This document shows, in pieces, positions 48,630 to 59,888 of a stretch of 64,000 bases of DNA. Both the position numbers and the translations under genes were made by a program. Numbering within the stretch: the first letter of the stretch is position 1; the number at the start of each line of letters is the position of its first letter. Under the pieces are notes generated by a model that was given only the letters and a program-made list of their open reading frames with translations, made no database searches and was not told the origin of the DNA. The stretch is from Thalassolituus alkanivorans (GTDB taxonomy: Bacteria > Pseudomonadota > Gammaproteobacteria > Pseudomonadales > Oceanobacteraceae), in NCBI RefSeq assembly GCF_020447205.1, contig NZ_JAJAEL010000001.1, positions 1-64,000 of the forward strand, given 5' to 3'.

Positions 48630-50282
48630 TCAGCTGTTTTCGATCTGTTTGGTAATCACATACTGCTGACTGATCGACAGGATGTTGTTCACTACCCAGT
48701 ACAGTACCAGACCGGCCGGGAACCACAGGAAGAACACGGTAAAGATCACCGGCATAAACTGCATAACACGCGCCTGCATCGGGTCCGGCGGTGTTGGGTT
48801 CAGCTTCATCTGAATAAACATAGAAGCACCCATGATTAATGGCAGAATGAAGTAAGGGTCCATCACCGACATATCTTTAATCCACAGGAAGAACGGTGCC
48901 TGACGCAATTCCACAGATTCCATCAGTACCCAGTACAGCGCGATAAATACCGGCATCTGCACCAGAATCGGCAGACAGCCACCCAGCGGATTGATCTTCT
49001 CTTCTTTGTAGAGCTTCATCATTTCCTGGCCGAGCTTTTCACGGTTATCACCGTATTTTTCTTTAATTTCCTGCATCTTCGGCGCTACTTTGCGCATGTT
49101 CGCCATCGAGCGGTAAGAAGTGGCAGACAGCTTAAAGAATGCGGCTTTAATCAGTACAGTCAGCAGAATAATGGCCACACCCCAGTTGCCCACCAGACCG
49201 TGGAAGAAACTCAGCAACCAGAACAGCGGCTGGGCAATCCACCATAACCAGCCGTAATCGACAGTCAGATCCAGATGGTCTGCAATTTCGGCCAGACGAT
49301 CCTGCACTTTAGGACCGACATACAGGCTGGCACCCACTTCAGCGGTTTCACCGGCGGCAACAACCGTAGGCGCATCGTAGAAACCAAAAATGTAGTTTCC
49401 TTTAACCGCACGGCCGTTGTAGGTGTGCTGCACATCTTTTGCAGGCACCCAGGCAGCGAGGAAGTAGTGCTGCAGGATTGCGGCCCAGCCACCTTGCTCG
49501 ACTTTTTTGTACTGGCCATCTTCCAGATCGGAGAAAGTTACTTTTTCGTAGCGGTTTTCTTTAGTGGTCAGAGCTGCGCCTAAGTAAGCCGCCATGCCCA
49601 TCTGTGAACCTTTTGACGGGTCAACCGAGTTATCACGCTTCAGCTGCGCGTAGAAAACACCCTGCCAGGCTTCCGCTGAGGTATTTTTGATGCGGAAATT
49701 AACATCCATCAGGTAATCACCACGACGGAAGGTGAATACTTTTTCTACCGTTGCTTTCTCAGTCTGAGTGGTCAGCACAACGCTCAGCTCATCCTGGCCA
49801 TCCGCCAGCTTATACTGAGTGGCATCCGCGCTGTACAGCGCAGGACCCTGAGCATCCACACCGTCTTTACCCAGCAGACCACTCTGGGCCACATAGGTAC
49901 GGCGCTGGTTGCGCTCCATTAATACAAAAGGAACGTCTTTCTGATCAACCGCTGCCGGATATTCAGGCAACAGTACTTCAACGATTTCACCACCACGTGG
50001 GTCAATCACCAGACGCAGTACGTCGGTATCTACGCGAATCAGCTCCGCCGATGGCTGCGCCTTGGCTTCTGTGCTGACAACCGGAGCATCAACCGCTGGT
50101 TGCTCAGCCAGCTCGTCGGCACTGGCGGTGGTTACCGGAGCGTCCTGGTTTTCAGCAACCGCGGTTGCTTCAATCGGCGCTGTTACCTGATTTTTCTGAC
50201 CGTAGTCATCATTCCAGGCGAGGATAAGGAAGTAGCTACTGACAATCAGGCCAAGAAATATGACCGTACGGCGGATATCCAT
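48630..50282 (-). CDS. yidC: Membrane protein insertase YidC
   Basis: Inserts and folds inner-membrane proteins, alone or with Sec (550 residues). The N-terminal membrane helix (RRTVIFLGLIVSSYFLILAW) is followed by the large periplasmic domain of Gram-negative YidC. The conserved core with five helices contains the positively charged groove around LSATSYRSMANMRKVAPKM and the segment GGCLPILVQMPVFIALYWVL. I chose ATG at 50282, two bases after the yidD stop at 50285. Confidence 0.97.
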   Translation of the reverse strand: MDIRRTVIFLGLIVSSYFLILAWNDDYGQKNQVTAPIEATAVAENQDAPVTTASADELAEQPAVDAPVVSTEAKAQPSAELIRVDTDVLRLVIDPRGGEIVEVLLPEYPAAVDQKDVPFVLMERNQRRTYVAQSGLLGKDGVDAQGPALYSADATQYKLADGQDELSVVLTTQTEKATVEKVFTFRRGDYLMDVNFRIKNTSAEAWQGVFYAQLKRDNSVDPSKGSQMGMAAYLGAALTTKENRYEKVTFSDLEDGQYKKVEQGGWAAILQHYFLAAWVPAKDVQHTYNGRAVKGNYIFGFYDAPTVVAAGETAEVGASLYVGPKVQDRLAEIADHLDLTVDYGWLWWIAQPLFWLLSFFHGLVGNWGVAIILLTVLIKAAFFKLSATSYRSMANMRKVAPKMQEIKEKYGDNREKLGQEMMKLYKEEKINPLGGCLPILVQMPVFIALYWVLMESVELRQAPFFLWIKDMSVMDPYFILPLIMGASMFIQMKLNPTPPDPMQARVMQFMPVIFTVFFLWFPAGLVLYWVVNNILSISQQYVITKQIENS

Positions 50283-50284
50283 GA

Positions 50285-50581
50285 TTAGGGTTTCCGTTGA
50301 CAACAATTGGAGGAATGGTTGGGTAAATCGGGTACCGGATCCACACCGTGGGAACCCCAGGGGTGACACCGGAGCAACCGTTTGAGCGCAAGATAACCGC
50401 CGCGCACAGCACCATATCGACGAACAGCTTCATCGGCATAGGCAGAGCAGGTGGGGTAATAGCGACAACGACTGGGAATAAGGGGACTGAGAGCGTAACG
50501 ATAGAAAGCAATCAGGGACAGCAACACCTTAGCGCCGGGATGCGCGGCGGTTTTTTCGGCTGCCGTTTGCTTGTCTGTCAT
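50285..50581 (-). CDS. yidD: Membrane protein insertion efficiency factor YidD
   Basis: A small membrane-associated protein of 98 residues that supports YidC-dependent insertion. The signature [21 protein letters not shown] and LLRCHPW with its conserved cysteines is complete. Its start overlaps the end of rnpA by 53 bases in another frame, the usual arrangement in gammaproteobacteria. Confidence 0.95.
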   Translation of the reverse strand: MTDKQTAAEKTAAHPGAKVLLSLIAFYRYALSPLIPSRCRYYPTCSAYADEAVRRYGAVRGGYLALKRLLRCHPWGSHGVDPVPDLPNHSSNCCQRKP

Positions 50582-50933
50582 TGGAAGGACGCTTTAATCT
50601 GAACCAAAGGCCGTCAATCATCTCACGAATTTGCTGGTTGTCCAGTTCGGCAAGACCAGAGCGGGCAAGTAAAACAAAATCCAGCGACGCCATCTCATGC
50701 TGATGATGCCGGAACGATTCGCGAACCAGACGTTTAATCCGGTTGCGGTCTACAGCCCGTTTGATCTGCTTTTTGGCCAGAACGAATCCGATCCTGGCCT
50801 GGTCCTGCTCATTCGGAGTTGCCAGCACCAACAGGTGAGGCGAACTACCGCGTAATTCTGTCTTGTCGAAAACCCGTTTGAACTCCACCGGCTTGAGTAA
50901 GCGGGCACGGCGGGGAAATCCGAATTCCGGCAT
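50529..50933 (-). CDS. rnpA: Ribonuclease P protein component
   Basis: The protein subunit of RNase P (134 residues), which supports the catalytic RNA in cutting 5' leaders from pre-tRNAs. The N-terminal [17 protein letters not shown] and the RNA-binding RNR signature [22 protein letters not shown] are clear. I chose ATG at 50933; a TTG at 50942 is also in frame, and neither has a strong ribosome-binding site, so the start is uncertain by three residues. Confidence 0.96.
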   Translation of the reverse strand: MPEFGFPRRARLLKPVEFKRVFDKTELRGSSPHLLVLATPNEQDQARIGFVLAKKQIKRAVDRNRIKRLVRESFRHHQHEMASLDFVLLARSGLAELDNQQIREMIDGLWFRLKRPSNDRQANGSRKNRRASRR

Positions 50934-50965
50934 CGACGGCAAACTACGCAGCGTCAGACGGTCGA

Positions 50966-51100
50966 TTAAGCAGTCAGTACGTGACGGCCTTTAGCACGAC
51001 GACGAGCCAGAACAGCACGGCCGTTTTTAGTAGCCATACGGGCACGGAAACCGTGAGTACGCTTACGTTTCAATACGCTTGGTTGGAAAGTACGTTTCAT
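50966..51100 (-). CDS. rpmH: 50S ribosomal protein L34
   Basis: A very basic protein of 44 residues that starts [20 protein letters not shown] and ends GRHVLTA, matching L34 end to end. It is the first gene of the rpmH-rnpA-yidD-yidC operon, 33 bases before rnpA, and lies divergent from dnaA. Confidence 0.98.
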   Translation of the reverse strand: MKRTFQPSVLKRKRTHGFRARMATKNGRAVLARRRAKGRHVLTA

Positions 51101-51149
51101 AACACTGTCACCCAGTTAAGTGAAAAGGGTCTAATTTTTAAGGGCGGCA

Positions 51150-51178
51150 ATTGTATGAGAAAGAATCAGCAATAGCAA
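51150..51178 (-). promoter_or_regulatory. Sigma70 promoter of rpmH
   Basis: On the minus strand TTGCTA (51173-51178) and TACAAT (51150-51155) are 17 bases apart. Transcription would begin about 43 bases before the rpmH start codon. Confidence 0.6.
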
Positions 51179-51309
51179 TGGTGATTTTATGTGCAGTTTC
51201 AGAACTTACTCAAACCGGTTTTTCCTGTTCACACGAAAAGATTTTTATACCTGTTATGTTATGTGAAAGAAGAGAAGGAGTAGTTCGTTATTTTTATTCT
51301 TAGTCACGC

Positions 51310-51609
51310 CAATATCTGTGGGTAACCATAAAAAGTCCTTTAAAAACAAACACTTATGGCAAGCATAAGTGGTGTGTTTAACTGCGCTTAAGTTATGCAC
51401 TAGCTGCCGGTAAGTGAGGTATGGAATGTGTGTGGAATCGACAGAAAAATTCCGGACAAGGTTATCCAGAAAACTATCCGCATGCTTTCGTCCTGTTTAT
51501 CCACAGGGTTTAAGGAAGCGTGGAAAATTATCATAACTTCTGTGGATAACCATCGTCCCCTCAGTTAGAATGTGCGGCTCGCTAGAATTCAGATAACGGA
51601 TATAAAGAA
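51310..51609. other. Candidate oriC / dnaA regulatory region
   Basis: The 509-base gap between rpmH and dnaA holds two perfect DnaA boxes (TTATCCACA 51497-51505 and its complement TGTGGATAA 51541-51549) and two boxes with one mismatch (TGTGGGTAA 51317-51325, TTATCCAGA 51462-51470), with A+T-rich DNA at 51240-51360. Pseudomonas uses the rpmH-dnaA gap as its origin. The last box lies about 15 bases before a TAGAAT (-10-like, 51566-51571), so DnaA probably also represses its own gene. No gene is visible here. Confidence 0.65.
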
Positions 51610-53112
51610 GTGGCACTGACAGCTCTGTGGCAAGATTGCCTGGGACACTTGCAGCACGAACTCCCCGCGCAGCAATACAACACATGGATCCGGCCTTTGG
51701 TGGCAAACGCCGACAGTGGACAGCTGGTTCTGAGTGCGCCTAACCGTTTTGTAAAAGACTGGGTGAAGGATAAGTACCTGCAACGCATTCAGGAAATCCT
51801 CTCCGATCTGAATGGCGGTCTGATAACCCGTGTGGAACTGGCCGTGGGTGAAGCCCAGCCGATGTTCCGGCCGCTGGCTGTCAGTCGTCCTGAGCCTGCT
51901 CCGGCTCCTGCCCAGAATGAAAACTTTGGTTTTGCCGCCCCCCGGGCGCAGGCCGAGTTTGATTACGGCAGCCAGCAGGAAGTCCCTTCTTTTAATAACA
52001 CGCCGTCTTATGGCGAAGCTCCGGTTGCTGCACCGGCACCTGTTGTCAGCCGTCCTAAGCGTGAAGTTCAGGTTGAAGGGGGCATCCAGCACCAGAGTTT
52101 CCTTAACCCGACCTTTACCTTTAAAACCTTTGTTGAAGGTAAATCGAACCAGCTGGCCCATGCCGCAGCCCGCCAGGTTGCCGAAAATGCCGGCGGTTCC
52201 TACAACCCCCTCTTTATATATGGTGGCGTTGGTCTGGGTAAAACTCACCTGATGCATGCTGTGGGTAACTATCTGCAGAGCAAAAATCCGAATGCCAAAG
52301 TGTTGTATGTGCATTCTGAGCGTTTTGTGCAGGATATGGTGAAAGCGTTGCAGCTGAATGCCATTAACGAATTCAAACGCTTTTACCGCGGTCTGGATGC
52401 GTTGCTGATTGACGATATTCAGTTCTTTGCCGGTAAAGAGCGCTCACAGGAAGAGTTTTTCCACACCTTTAACGCCCTGCTTGAGGGCGGCCAGCAGATG
52501 ATTCTGACCTGTGACCGTTATCCGAAAGAGATCAATGGTCTGGAAGAGCGCCTGAAAAGCCGCTTTGGCTGGGGCTTAACTGTAGCGGTTGAGCCGCCGG
52601 AGCTTGAGACCCGTGTGGCTATCTTAATGAAGAAGGCCGAGCAGACCGGTGTACACCTGCCCGATGATGCCGCTTTCTTTATTGCCCAGAAGATCCGCTC
52701 CAACGTGCGCGAGCTTGAAGGTGCACTGAAACGCGTGGTGGCCAACGCCCATTTTACCGGCAGTGAAATCACCCTGCCGTTTATCAAAGAATCCCTGAAA
52801 GACCTGCTTGCGCTGCAGGATAAACAGGTCAGTGTCGATAATATTCAGCGAATCGTGTCTGAGTATTACAAAATCAAGATGTCTGATTTATTATCTAAGC
52901 GCCGCACCCGCTCCATCGCCCGCCCGCGCCAGGTGGCCATGGCGCTGAGCAAAGAACTGACCAACCACAGCCTGCCGGAAATCGGCGATGCCTTTGGTGG
53001 CCGTGATCACACAACAGTTCTGCATGCGTGCCGCAAAATTAAAGAATTACAGGAAACCAGCGCAGATATTCGCGAAGACTATAAGAATCTGCTGCGCTCG
53101 CTGACAACGTAA
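51610..53112 (+). CDS. dnaA: Chromosomal replication initiator DnaA
   Basis: The initiator ATPase of 500 residues. Domain I (1-85) contacts DnaB, and domain II is a Pro/Ala-rich linker (85-160). The AAA+ domain III has Walker A GGVGLGKT (205-212) and Walker [11 protein letters not shown]. Domain IV carries the DnaA-box signature [15 protein letters not shown] near the C terminus. It starts with GTG at 51610. DnaA boxes lie just upstream and also upstream of mnmG. Confidence 0.98.
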   Translation: MALTALWQDCLGHLQHELPAQQYNTWIRPLVANADSGQLVLSAPNRFVKDWVKDKYLQRIQEILSDLNGGLITRVELAVGEAQPMFRPLAVSRPEPAPAPAQNENFGFAAPRAQAEFDYGSQQEVPSFNNTPSYGEAPVAAPAPVVSRPKREVQVEGGIQHQSFLNPTFTFKTFVEGKSNQLAHAAARQVAENAGGSYNPLFIYGGVGLGKTHLMHAVGNYLQSKNPNAKVLYVHSERFVQDMVKALQLNAINEFKRFYRGLDALLIDDIQFFAGKERSQEEFFHTFNALLEGGQQMILTCDRYPKEINGLEERLKSRFGWGLTVAVEPPELETRVAILMKKAEQTGVHLPDDAAFFIAQKIRSNVRELEGALKRVVANAHFTGSEITLPFIKESLKDLLALQDKQVSVDNIQRIVSEYYKIKMSDLLSKRRTRSIARPRQVAMALSKELTNHSLPEIGDAFGGRDHTTVLHACRKIKELQETSADIREDYKNLLRSLTT

Positions 53113-53216
53113 ATCAGCCGTCATTATGTGCTGATTTACTGTAAGACAGACTGTTTTCAAGCAATCACAGGCGCTGTTCAATCCGATGAACATGCCCAGG
53201 ACCTGAGTGGAGAACC

Positions 53217-54317
53217 ATGAAATTCGTTATCTCTAGGGAAGCCTTGCTTCGTCCTCTGCAATTGGTGGCCGGCGTAGTAGAAAAACGCCAGACTCTGCCA
53301 GTACTGTCAAACGTACTGCTGGAGGTTCAGGGTCAGCAGTTGTCACTGACAGGCACCGATCTGGAAGTCGAACTGGTTGGCCGCGTCACCCTTGATGAGG
53401 TTGGTCAGGAAGGTGAGATCACGGTTCCGGCTAAAAAGCTGATGGATATCTGCCGTTCGTTACCGGACGGTGCACAGATTGAAATCGAACAGGACGAGCA
53501 GCGCGTTAATGTCCGCTCCGGCCGTTCCCGCTTTACTCTGTCGACGCTGCCTGCCACCGAATTCCCCAATGTGGATAACATTGCCGGCGAAAAGACGTTC
53601 ACCCTGGAGCAGGGCAGCCTGCGCCGTGTGATCGACCGTACCAGCTTCGCCATGGCCCAGCAGGACGTCCGCTACTACCTCAACGGTATGCTGTTTGAAG
53701 TGAGCGCCACTGGTCTGCGTACCGTTTCTACCGATGGTCACCGCCTGGCGACCTGCCACGTGGCGATGAACGGCCCGGATACTGCCCAGCAGATCATTCT
53801 GCCGCGCAAAGGTGTGCTGGAGATGGCCAAGCTGCTGACCGACCCTGAGTCGTCCGTTACGCTGTCGCTGAGCACCAACCACCTGCGTGCACGCACCGAA
53901 AACTTCACCTTCACCTCCAAACTGGTGGACGGTAAATTCCCGGATTACAGCCGTGTAATCCCGAAAAATGGCAGCAATGTAATGCTGGCCGACCGTACTG
54001 AACTGCGTCAGGTATTTAACCGTACCGCGATTCTGTCCAACGAGAAGTACCGTGGTGTACGTCTGGTGCTGGACACTGATCTGCTCAAAGTGTTTGCCAA
54101 TAACCCTGAGCAGGAAGAAGCAGAAGAATCCGTGGCCGTGGAATACAAAGGTGATGCTCTGGAAATGGGCTTCAACGTTTCTTATCTGCAGGATGTTATG
54201 AGCGTGCTCGACACCCAGCAGGTAAAAATGACCCTGTCTGATGCCAACAGCAGTGCCTTGCTGGAAGAACCGGAAGGCGGCGACGCGATGTATGTTGTTA
54301 TGCCGATGCGCCTCTAG
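53217..54317 (+). CDS. dnaN: DNA polymerase III beta sliding clamp
   Basis: The ring-shaped processivity clamp (366 residues), built of three similar domains. The N terminus MKFVISREALLRPLQLVAGVVEKRQTLP and the C-terminal MYVVMPMRL, part of the protein-binding groove, are as in other gammaproteobacteria. It follows dnaA by 104 bases, and recF starts 26 bases after it. Confidence 0.98.
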   Translation: MKFVISREALLRPLQLVAGVVEKRQTLPVLSNVLLEVQGQQLSLTGTDLEVELVGRVTLDEVGQEGEITVPAKKLMDICRSLPDGAQIEIEQDEQRVNVRSGRSRFTLSTLPATEFPNVDNIAGEKTFTLEQGSLRRVIDRTSFAMAQQDVRYYLNGMLFEVSATGLRTVSTDGHRLATCHVAMNGPDTAQQIILPRKGVLEMAKLLTDPESSVTLSLSTNHLRARTENFTFTSKLVDGKFPDYSRVIPKNGSNVMLADRTELRQVFNRTAILSNEKYRGVRLVLDTDLLKVFANNPEQEEAEESVAVEYKGDALEMGFNVSYLQDVMSVLDTQQVKMTLSDANSSALLEEPEGGDAMYVVMPMRL

Positions 54318-54343
54318 TCGCCGGCCATATAGCGAACCTTCTT

Positions 54344-55453
54344 ATGCCAATCCGGCAGCTTAAAATCAGCGGCGTGCGAAATCTGCAGCCGCTGGATCTT
54401 ACACTCCAGTCCGGAGTGAATTTCATCTACGGCGATAACGGCTCGGGCAAAACGAGCATTCTCGAGGCCATCGTGCTGATGGCTGCGGGCAAGTCTTTCC
54501 GTACTTCACAGCTCAAACACGTACTGGCACACAATGCGGATCGTATTGAAATCCAGATGGATATCGACGACGAGAGCCTTGGCCAGTGTCAGCTCGACAG
54601 CCTGCGTCTGAAAGGCGGTGATCATCTGCTGAAACTGAATGGCTCGGTGTTGACGTCTCAGGCAGAAGCAGCCCATTGGCTGCCGGTTCAGGTGATTGAT
54701 CCAACCACATTCAAACTGCTGTCTGGTTCGCCGGAAGAACGACGCCAGTTTATCGACTGGGGTGTGTTCCACGTGGAACACAGTTTTATGGAACAGTGGA
54801 AAACCTTCCGCAAGCAACTTAAGCAACGTAACTCGGTGCTTAAGCAAAAAGAAGCGGAATGGCTGCCTGTGTGGAATAAAGGCTTTGTCGAAAGTGCGCT
54901 GGTGATTGATCAGCACCGTCGCGCCTATCTGAAGCGCTTTAAACCCGAGTTTATGCGCATCCTCAAAGCGCTGGATGACAGCGTGGATGTCAGCCTGGCC
55001 TACTATCCGGGCTGGGATAAAGATTCCGAGCTGCAGGACGTGCTGGATAAGCAGCAGGAGCGTGATATGGTGCTGGGCTATACCCAGTCAGGCCCTCACC
55101 GTGCAGAGCTGCGTATAAAGGTCGACAAGCAGCCTGCCGCCGAAATATTAAGCCGCGGCCAGCAGAAAACCGTGGTCGCCGCACTGAAAATTGCCCAGGG
55201 CGCACTGTTCCAGCAAGAGAGTGGAAGACGCACCATTTATCTGGTCGATGATCTCGCATCAGAGCTGGATGAAAAGCACCGTTTCGCTTTATGTAAGCTG
55301 CTGGAAGACTTAAAATGTCAGGTCTTTATTACCAGTATCGATAAGGACAAGCTGACCGATATCTGGCAGCCCGTAGCCAGCAAGTTGTTCCACGTGGAAC
55401 AGGGTGCTGTTCAGGATGTTGCAGCAGAAGTTGAAAATGCAGCATCACAGTAA
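54344..55453 (+). CDS. recF: Recombination mediator RecF
   Basis: An SMC/ABC-type ATPase of 369 residues that helps load RecA at gaps with RecO and RecR. The P-loop is GDNGSGKTS near residue 30, the signature motif LSRGQQKTVVAALK is in the C-terminal half, and the Walker B stretch is YLVDDLASELD. Two perfect parS sites lie inside the gene; both fall on codons for Phe-His-Val-Glu, so the amino acids tolerate them. Confidence 0.97.
   Translation: MPIRQLKISGVRNLQPLDLTLQSGVNFIYGDNGSGKTSILEAIVLMAAGKSFRTSQLKHVLAHNADRIEIQMDIDDESLGQCQLDSLRLKGGDHLLKLNGSVLTSQAEAAHWLPVQVIDPTTFKLLSGSPEERRQFIDWGVFHVEHSFMEQWKTFRKQLKQRNSVLKQKEAEWLPVWNKGFVESALVIDQHRRAYLKRFKPEFMRILKALDDSVDVSLAYYPGWDKDSELQDVLDKQQERDMVLGYTQSGPHRAELRIKVDKQPAAEILSRGQQKTVVAALKIAQGALFQQESGRRTIYLVDDLASELDEKHRFALCKLLEDLKCQVFITSIDKDKLTDIWQPVASKLFHVEQGAVQDVAAEVENAASQ
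54765..54780. promoter_or_regulatory. parS: parS site 1 (ParB loading site)
   Basis: TGTTCCACGTGGAACA, a perfect 16-bp palindrome that matches the parS sequence of Pseudomonas, inside recF. The ParB and ParA that use it are encoded at 8.4-10.1 kb. Confidence 0.92.
55386..55401. promoter_or_regulatory. parS: parS site 2 (ParB loading site)
   Basis: A second TGTTCCACGTGGAACA, identical to site 1 and 621 bp from it, near the end of recF. Confidence 0.92.
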
Positions 55454-55510
55454 GACAGACCTGCGGACTGATACAAAACAGCTTATTTCGCATTGCCCGA
55501 CAACGCATAA

Positions 55511-57967
<2,457 letters not shown>

Positions 57968-58007
57968 TCCGGGTTTGCCATAAAGCGCGTTAGCATCAGC
58001 GTTAAAT

Positions 58008-58043
58008 AAAAAGCCCCGGCTGTGCAGACAGCCGGGGCTTTTT
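58008..58043. terminator. Terminator of the dnaA-gyrB block
   Basis: AAAAAGCCCCGGCTGT-GCAG-ACAGCCGGGGCTTTTT: a 13-base stem with a four-base loop and a T-run, 40 bases after the gyrB stop. Confidence 0.92.
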
Positions 58044-58096
58044 CATTCTGGCATTAGTGGTATCTTCATCAGTAATTATATGAAAGGGAATTGAGC

Positions 58097-59599
58097 ATGA
58101 CGGTGGAGCTGGACTTTGATTGGACGAAGCCTGATGAGGAAAATCAGGTTGATCGTCTGGATCGTGGTAGATATGCAAAGTTTCTGACCAATTATCTCAG
58201 CGGCTACGCCGAAAGCAGCTATGTGATGAATCTGAATGCCGAATGGGGCGCCGGTAAAACATGGTTTCTTAAGCGCTGGCAGCAAACGATTCAGAGCCAT
58301 CATCCCACCGCCTATATCGATGCCTGGCAGAATGATTTTTCTGATGACCCGTTGCTGACGGTTATTTCCGGTGTATTTGATGCGTTGGAAGGACTTTGCG
58401 TAAATGCTAAAGCTACTGAATATAAAAAGAATGCTTTACGGAAATCAGGGCAATTTTTCAAAGCCTTTGCCAAGGGGGTTGTTCAGCACCAGATGGACAA
58501 GCATCTGGGCGATAGTGCCGATCTTATCCGCAACGGTGTGGATGCTGTCAGTGATTCCGCTGTGACTCTGGTATTGCAGGATCACAAACAAAAACTGAAA
58601 CTAATTGAAGAATTTAAAGAAGAAATTCAGAGCTGGCTTAATCTGGTTAGTGATGAAAGCGATCATAAAAAACCGATGTTTGTCTTTATCGACGAACTGG
58701 ATCGCTGTCGTCCCACCTATGCAATCGAACTATTGGAAACGGTAAAGCATCTGTTCGATATCCCCGGCTTAGTGTTTGTGATTGCCACGAATACCGATCA
58801 GCTACAGCACTCCATCAAAGCCGTTTATGGGCAGGAGTTTGATGCGCAGCGGTATTTGTATCGGTTTTTTAATCGTAGCTTTACGCTGAAAAAGCCTGAC
58901 CTGTTGGAATTTATTCAGGTTCAGCCAGTGTTTGATGATTACTTCTCACAAGCACTTTTAAGCACTTGTGATGGCAATGTGACGGTAGAAAACAGAGATA
59001 TATTGGCCAGTAACTTTGCGGCGATTTCCGAAAGCTTCGACTTTGATTTAAGAACGACTCTGCAATGGATGGATCAACTGCACGCCTGCTATTCCGACGA
59101 AAAAAATCTGAACAAGTACTTTTGGCTTGCCACTGCAATTCTGCTGGCAATGAAAATCAGCTCACCTGATCTTTTCACCCAATTCACCTCCAAAAACAGT
59201 AGATTTGAATACCACAAAAGACCTGATTTAATAGATTTTGACCATCAGTTTTTTGATAAACAGCCTAGTTCGAGAGAGATTCTATTAAAAGTGAAGCCAA
59301 TCCATCTGCATGGTGTCCGTGTCACAGGAAGGGATATGCAACAGAAATTTTTCAGAGATCAGGTGAATGCAGGGGCATATACCGCCAGATCTGCGGCAAC
59401 GATTTTCGAAGAGCTTCATGGTGCTTTCAGACATCGATCAGATGAGGATTTAGCCATATATCGAACCCGCTTGGCGCAGCGTGCTTACGATGGGAATCCG
59501 GCTGCTCTGGAGATTGCGATTCATTATTGCGAACAGACTCATGATGCAAGATACCAAGGTTATATCGACTTAGTTGAGTTGGCTTCGGATCTGACCTGA
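58097..59599 (+). CDS. KAP-family P-loop NTPase
   Basis: A KAP NTPase of 500 residues. The P-loop AEWGAGKTW is at 48-56, and the Walker B motif MFVFIDELDRCRP at 194-206 is the family's hallmark. A later FDAQRYLYRFFNRSF probably contains the sensor arginine. The usual pair of membrane helices between the two motifs is not visible, so it may be soluble. Related proteins (for example PifA) stop phage growth. I chose ATG at 58097, with AAGGGA seven bases upstream. It appears richer in A+T than gyrB and interrupts the gyrB-plsC-gmhB order seen in Pseudomonas. Confidence 0.85.
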   Translation: MTVELDFDWTKPDEENQVDRLDRGRYAKFLTNYLSGYAESSYVMNLNAEWGAGKTWFLKRWQQTIQSHHPTAYIDAWQNDFSDDPLLTVISGVFDALEGLCVNAKATEYKKNALRKSGQFFKAFAKGVVQHQMDKHLGDSADLIRNGVDAVSDSAVTLVLQDHKQKLKLIEEFKEEIQSWLNLVSDESDHKKPMFVFIDELDRCRPTYAIELLETVKHLFDIPGLVFVIATNTDQLQHSIKAVYGQEFDAQRYLYRFFNRSFTLKKPDLLEFIQVQPVFDDYFSQALLSTCDGNVTVENRDILASNFAAISESFDFDLRTTLQWMDQLHACYSDEKNLNKYFWLATAILLAMKISSPDLFTQFTSKNSRFEYHKRPDLIDFDHQFFDKQPSSREILLKVKPIHLHGVRVTGRDMQQKFFRDQVNAGAYTARSAATIFEELHGAFRHRSDEDLAIYRTRLAQRAYDGNPAALEIAIHYCEQTHDARYQGYIDLVELASDLT

Positions 59600-59669
59600 T
59601 TAGTGGCAACTCTCAATCCCCTTTACCAGCAAATTCGCCAGATAGAGTCTCTGAACCACCTGATAACTC

Positions 59670-59725
59670 TATTCGGCTCATCATTGTAAAAAATATGAGC
59701 CGAATACCAGACCTTATTCGGCTCA
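59670..59725. repeat. Three copies of TATTCGGCTCA
   Basis: The 11-base string occurs at 59670-59680 (+), 59696-59706 (-) and 59715-59725 (+), giving an inverted pair and a direct copy within 56 bases. It lies after the KAP gene and looks like an operator without an adjacent regulator gene, or a hairpin ending the transcript. Confidence 0.7.
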
Positions 59726-59888
59726 CTTCAGATTCCACTGTTGAAAGAAACCGTAAAAAGACGCAGCGCCAGCCTGCCATTCCTGCGCTCTGTCACCCTC
59801 AACCGGCCACTTTGTGGTACTTTGCGCGCCTTCTTTGAGTATCTGACTGCCCGGTCAGTTTTATACCGGGCCTGAATGAGGAAAAACC

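Noticed and set aside
53750-53775. CACGTG cores elsewhere, for example in dnaN, atpD and near 970, as extra parS sites
   Set aside because: The flanking bases do not complete the 16-bp palindrome (no TGTT...AACA arms), so they are chance cores.
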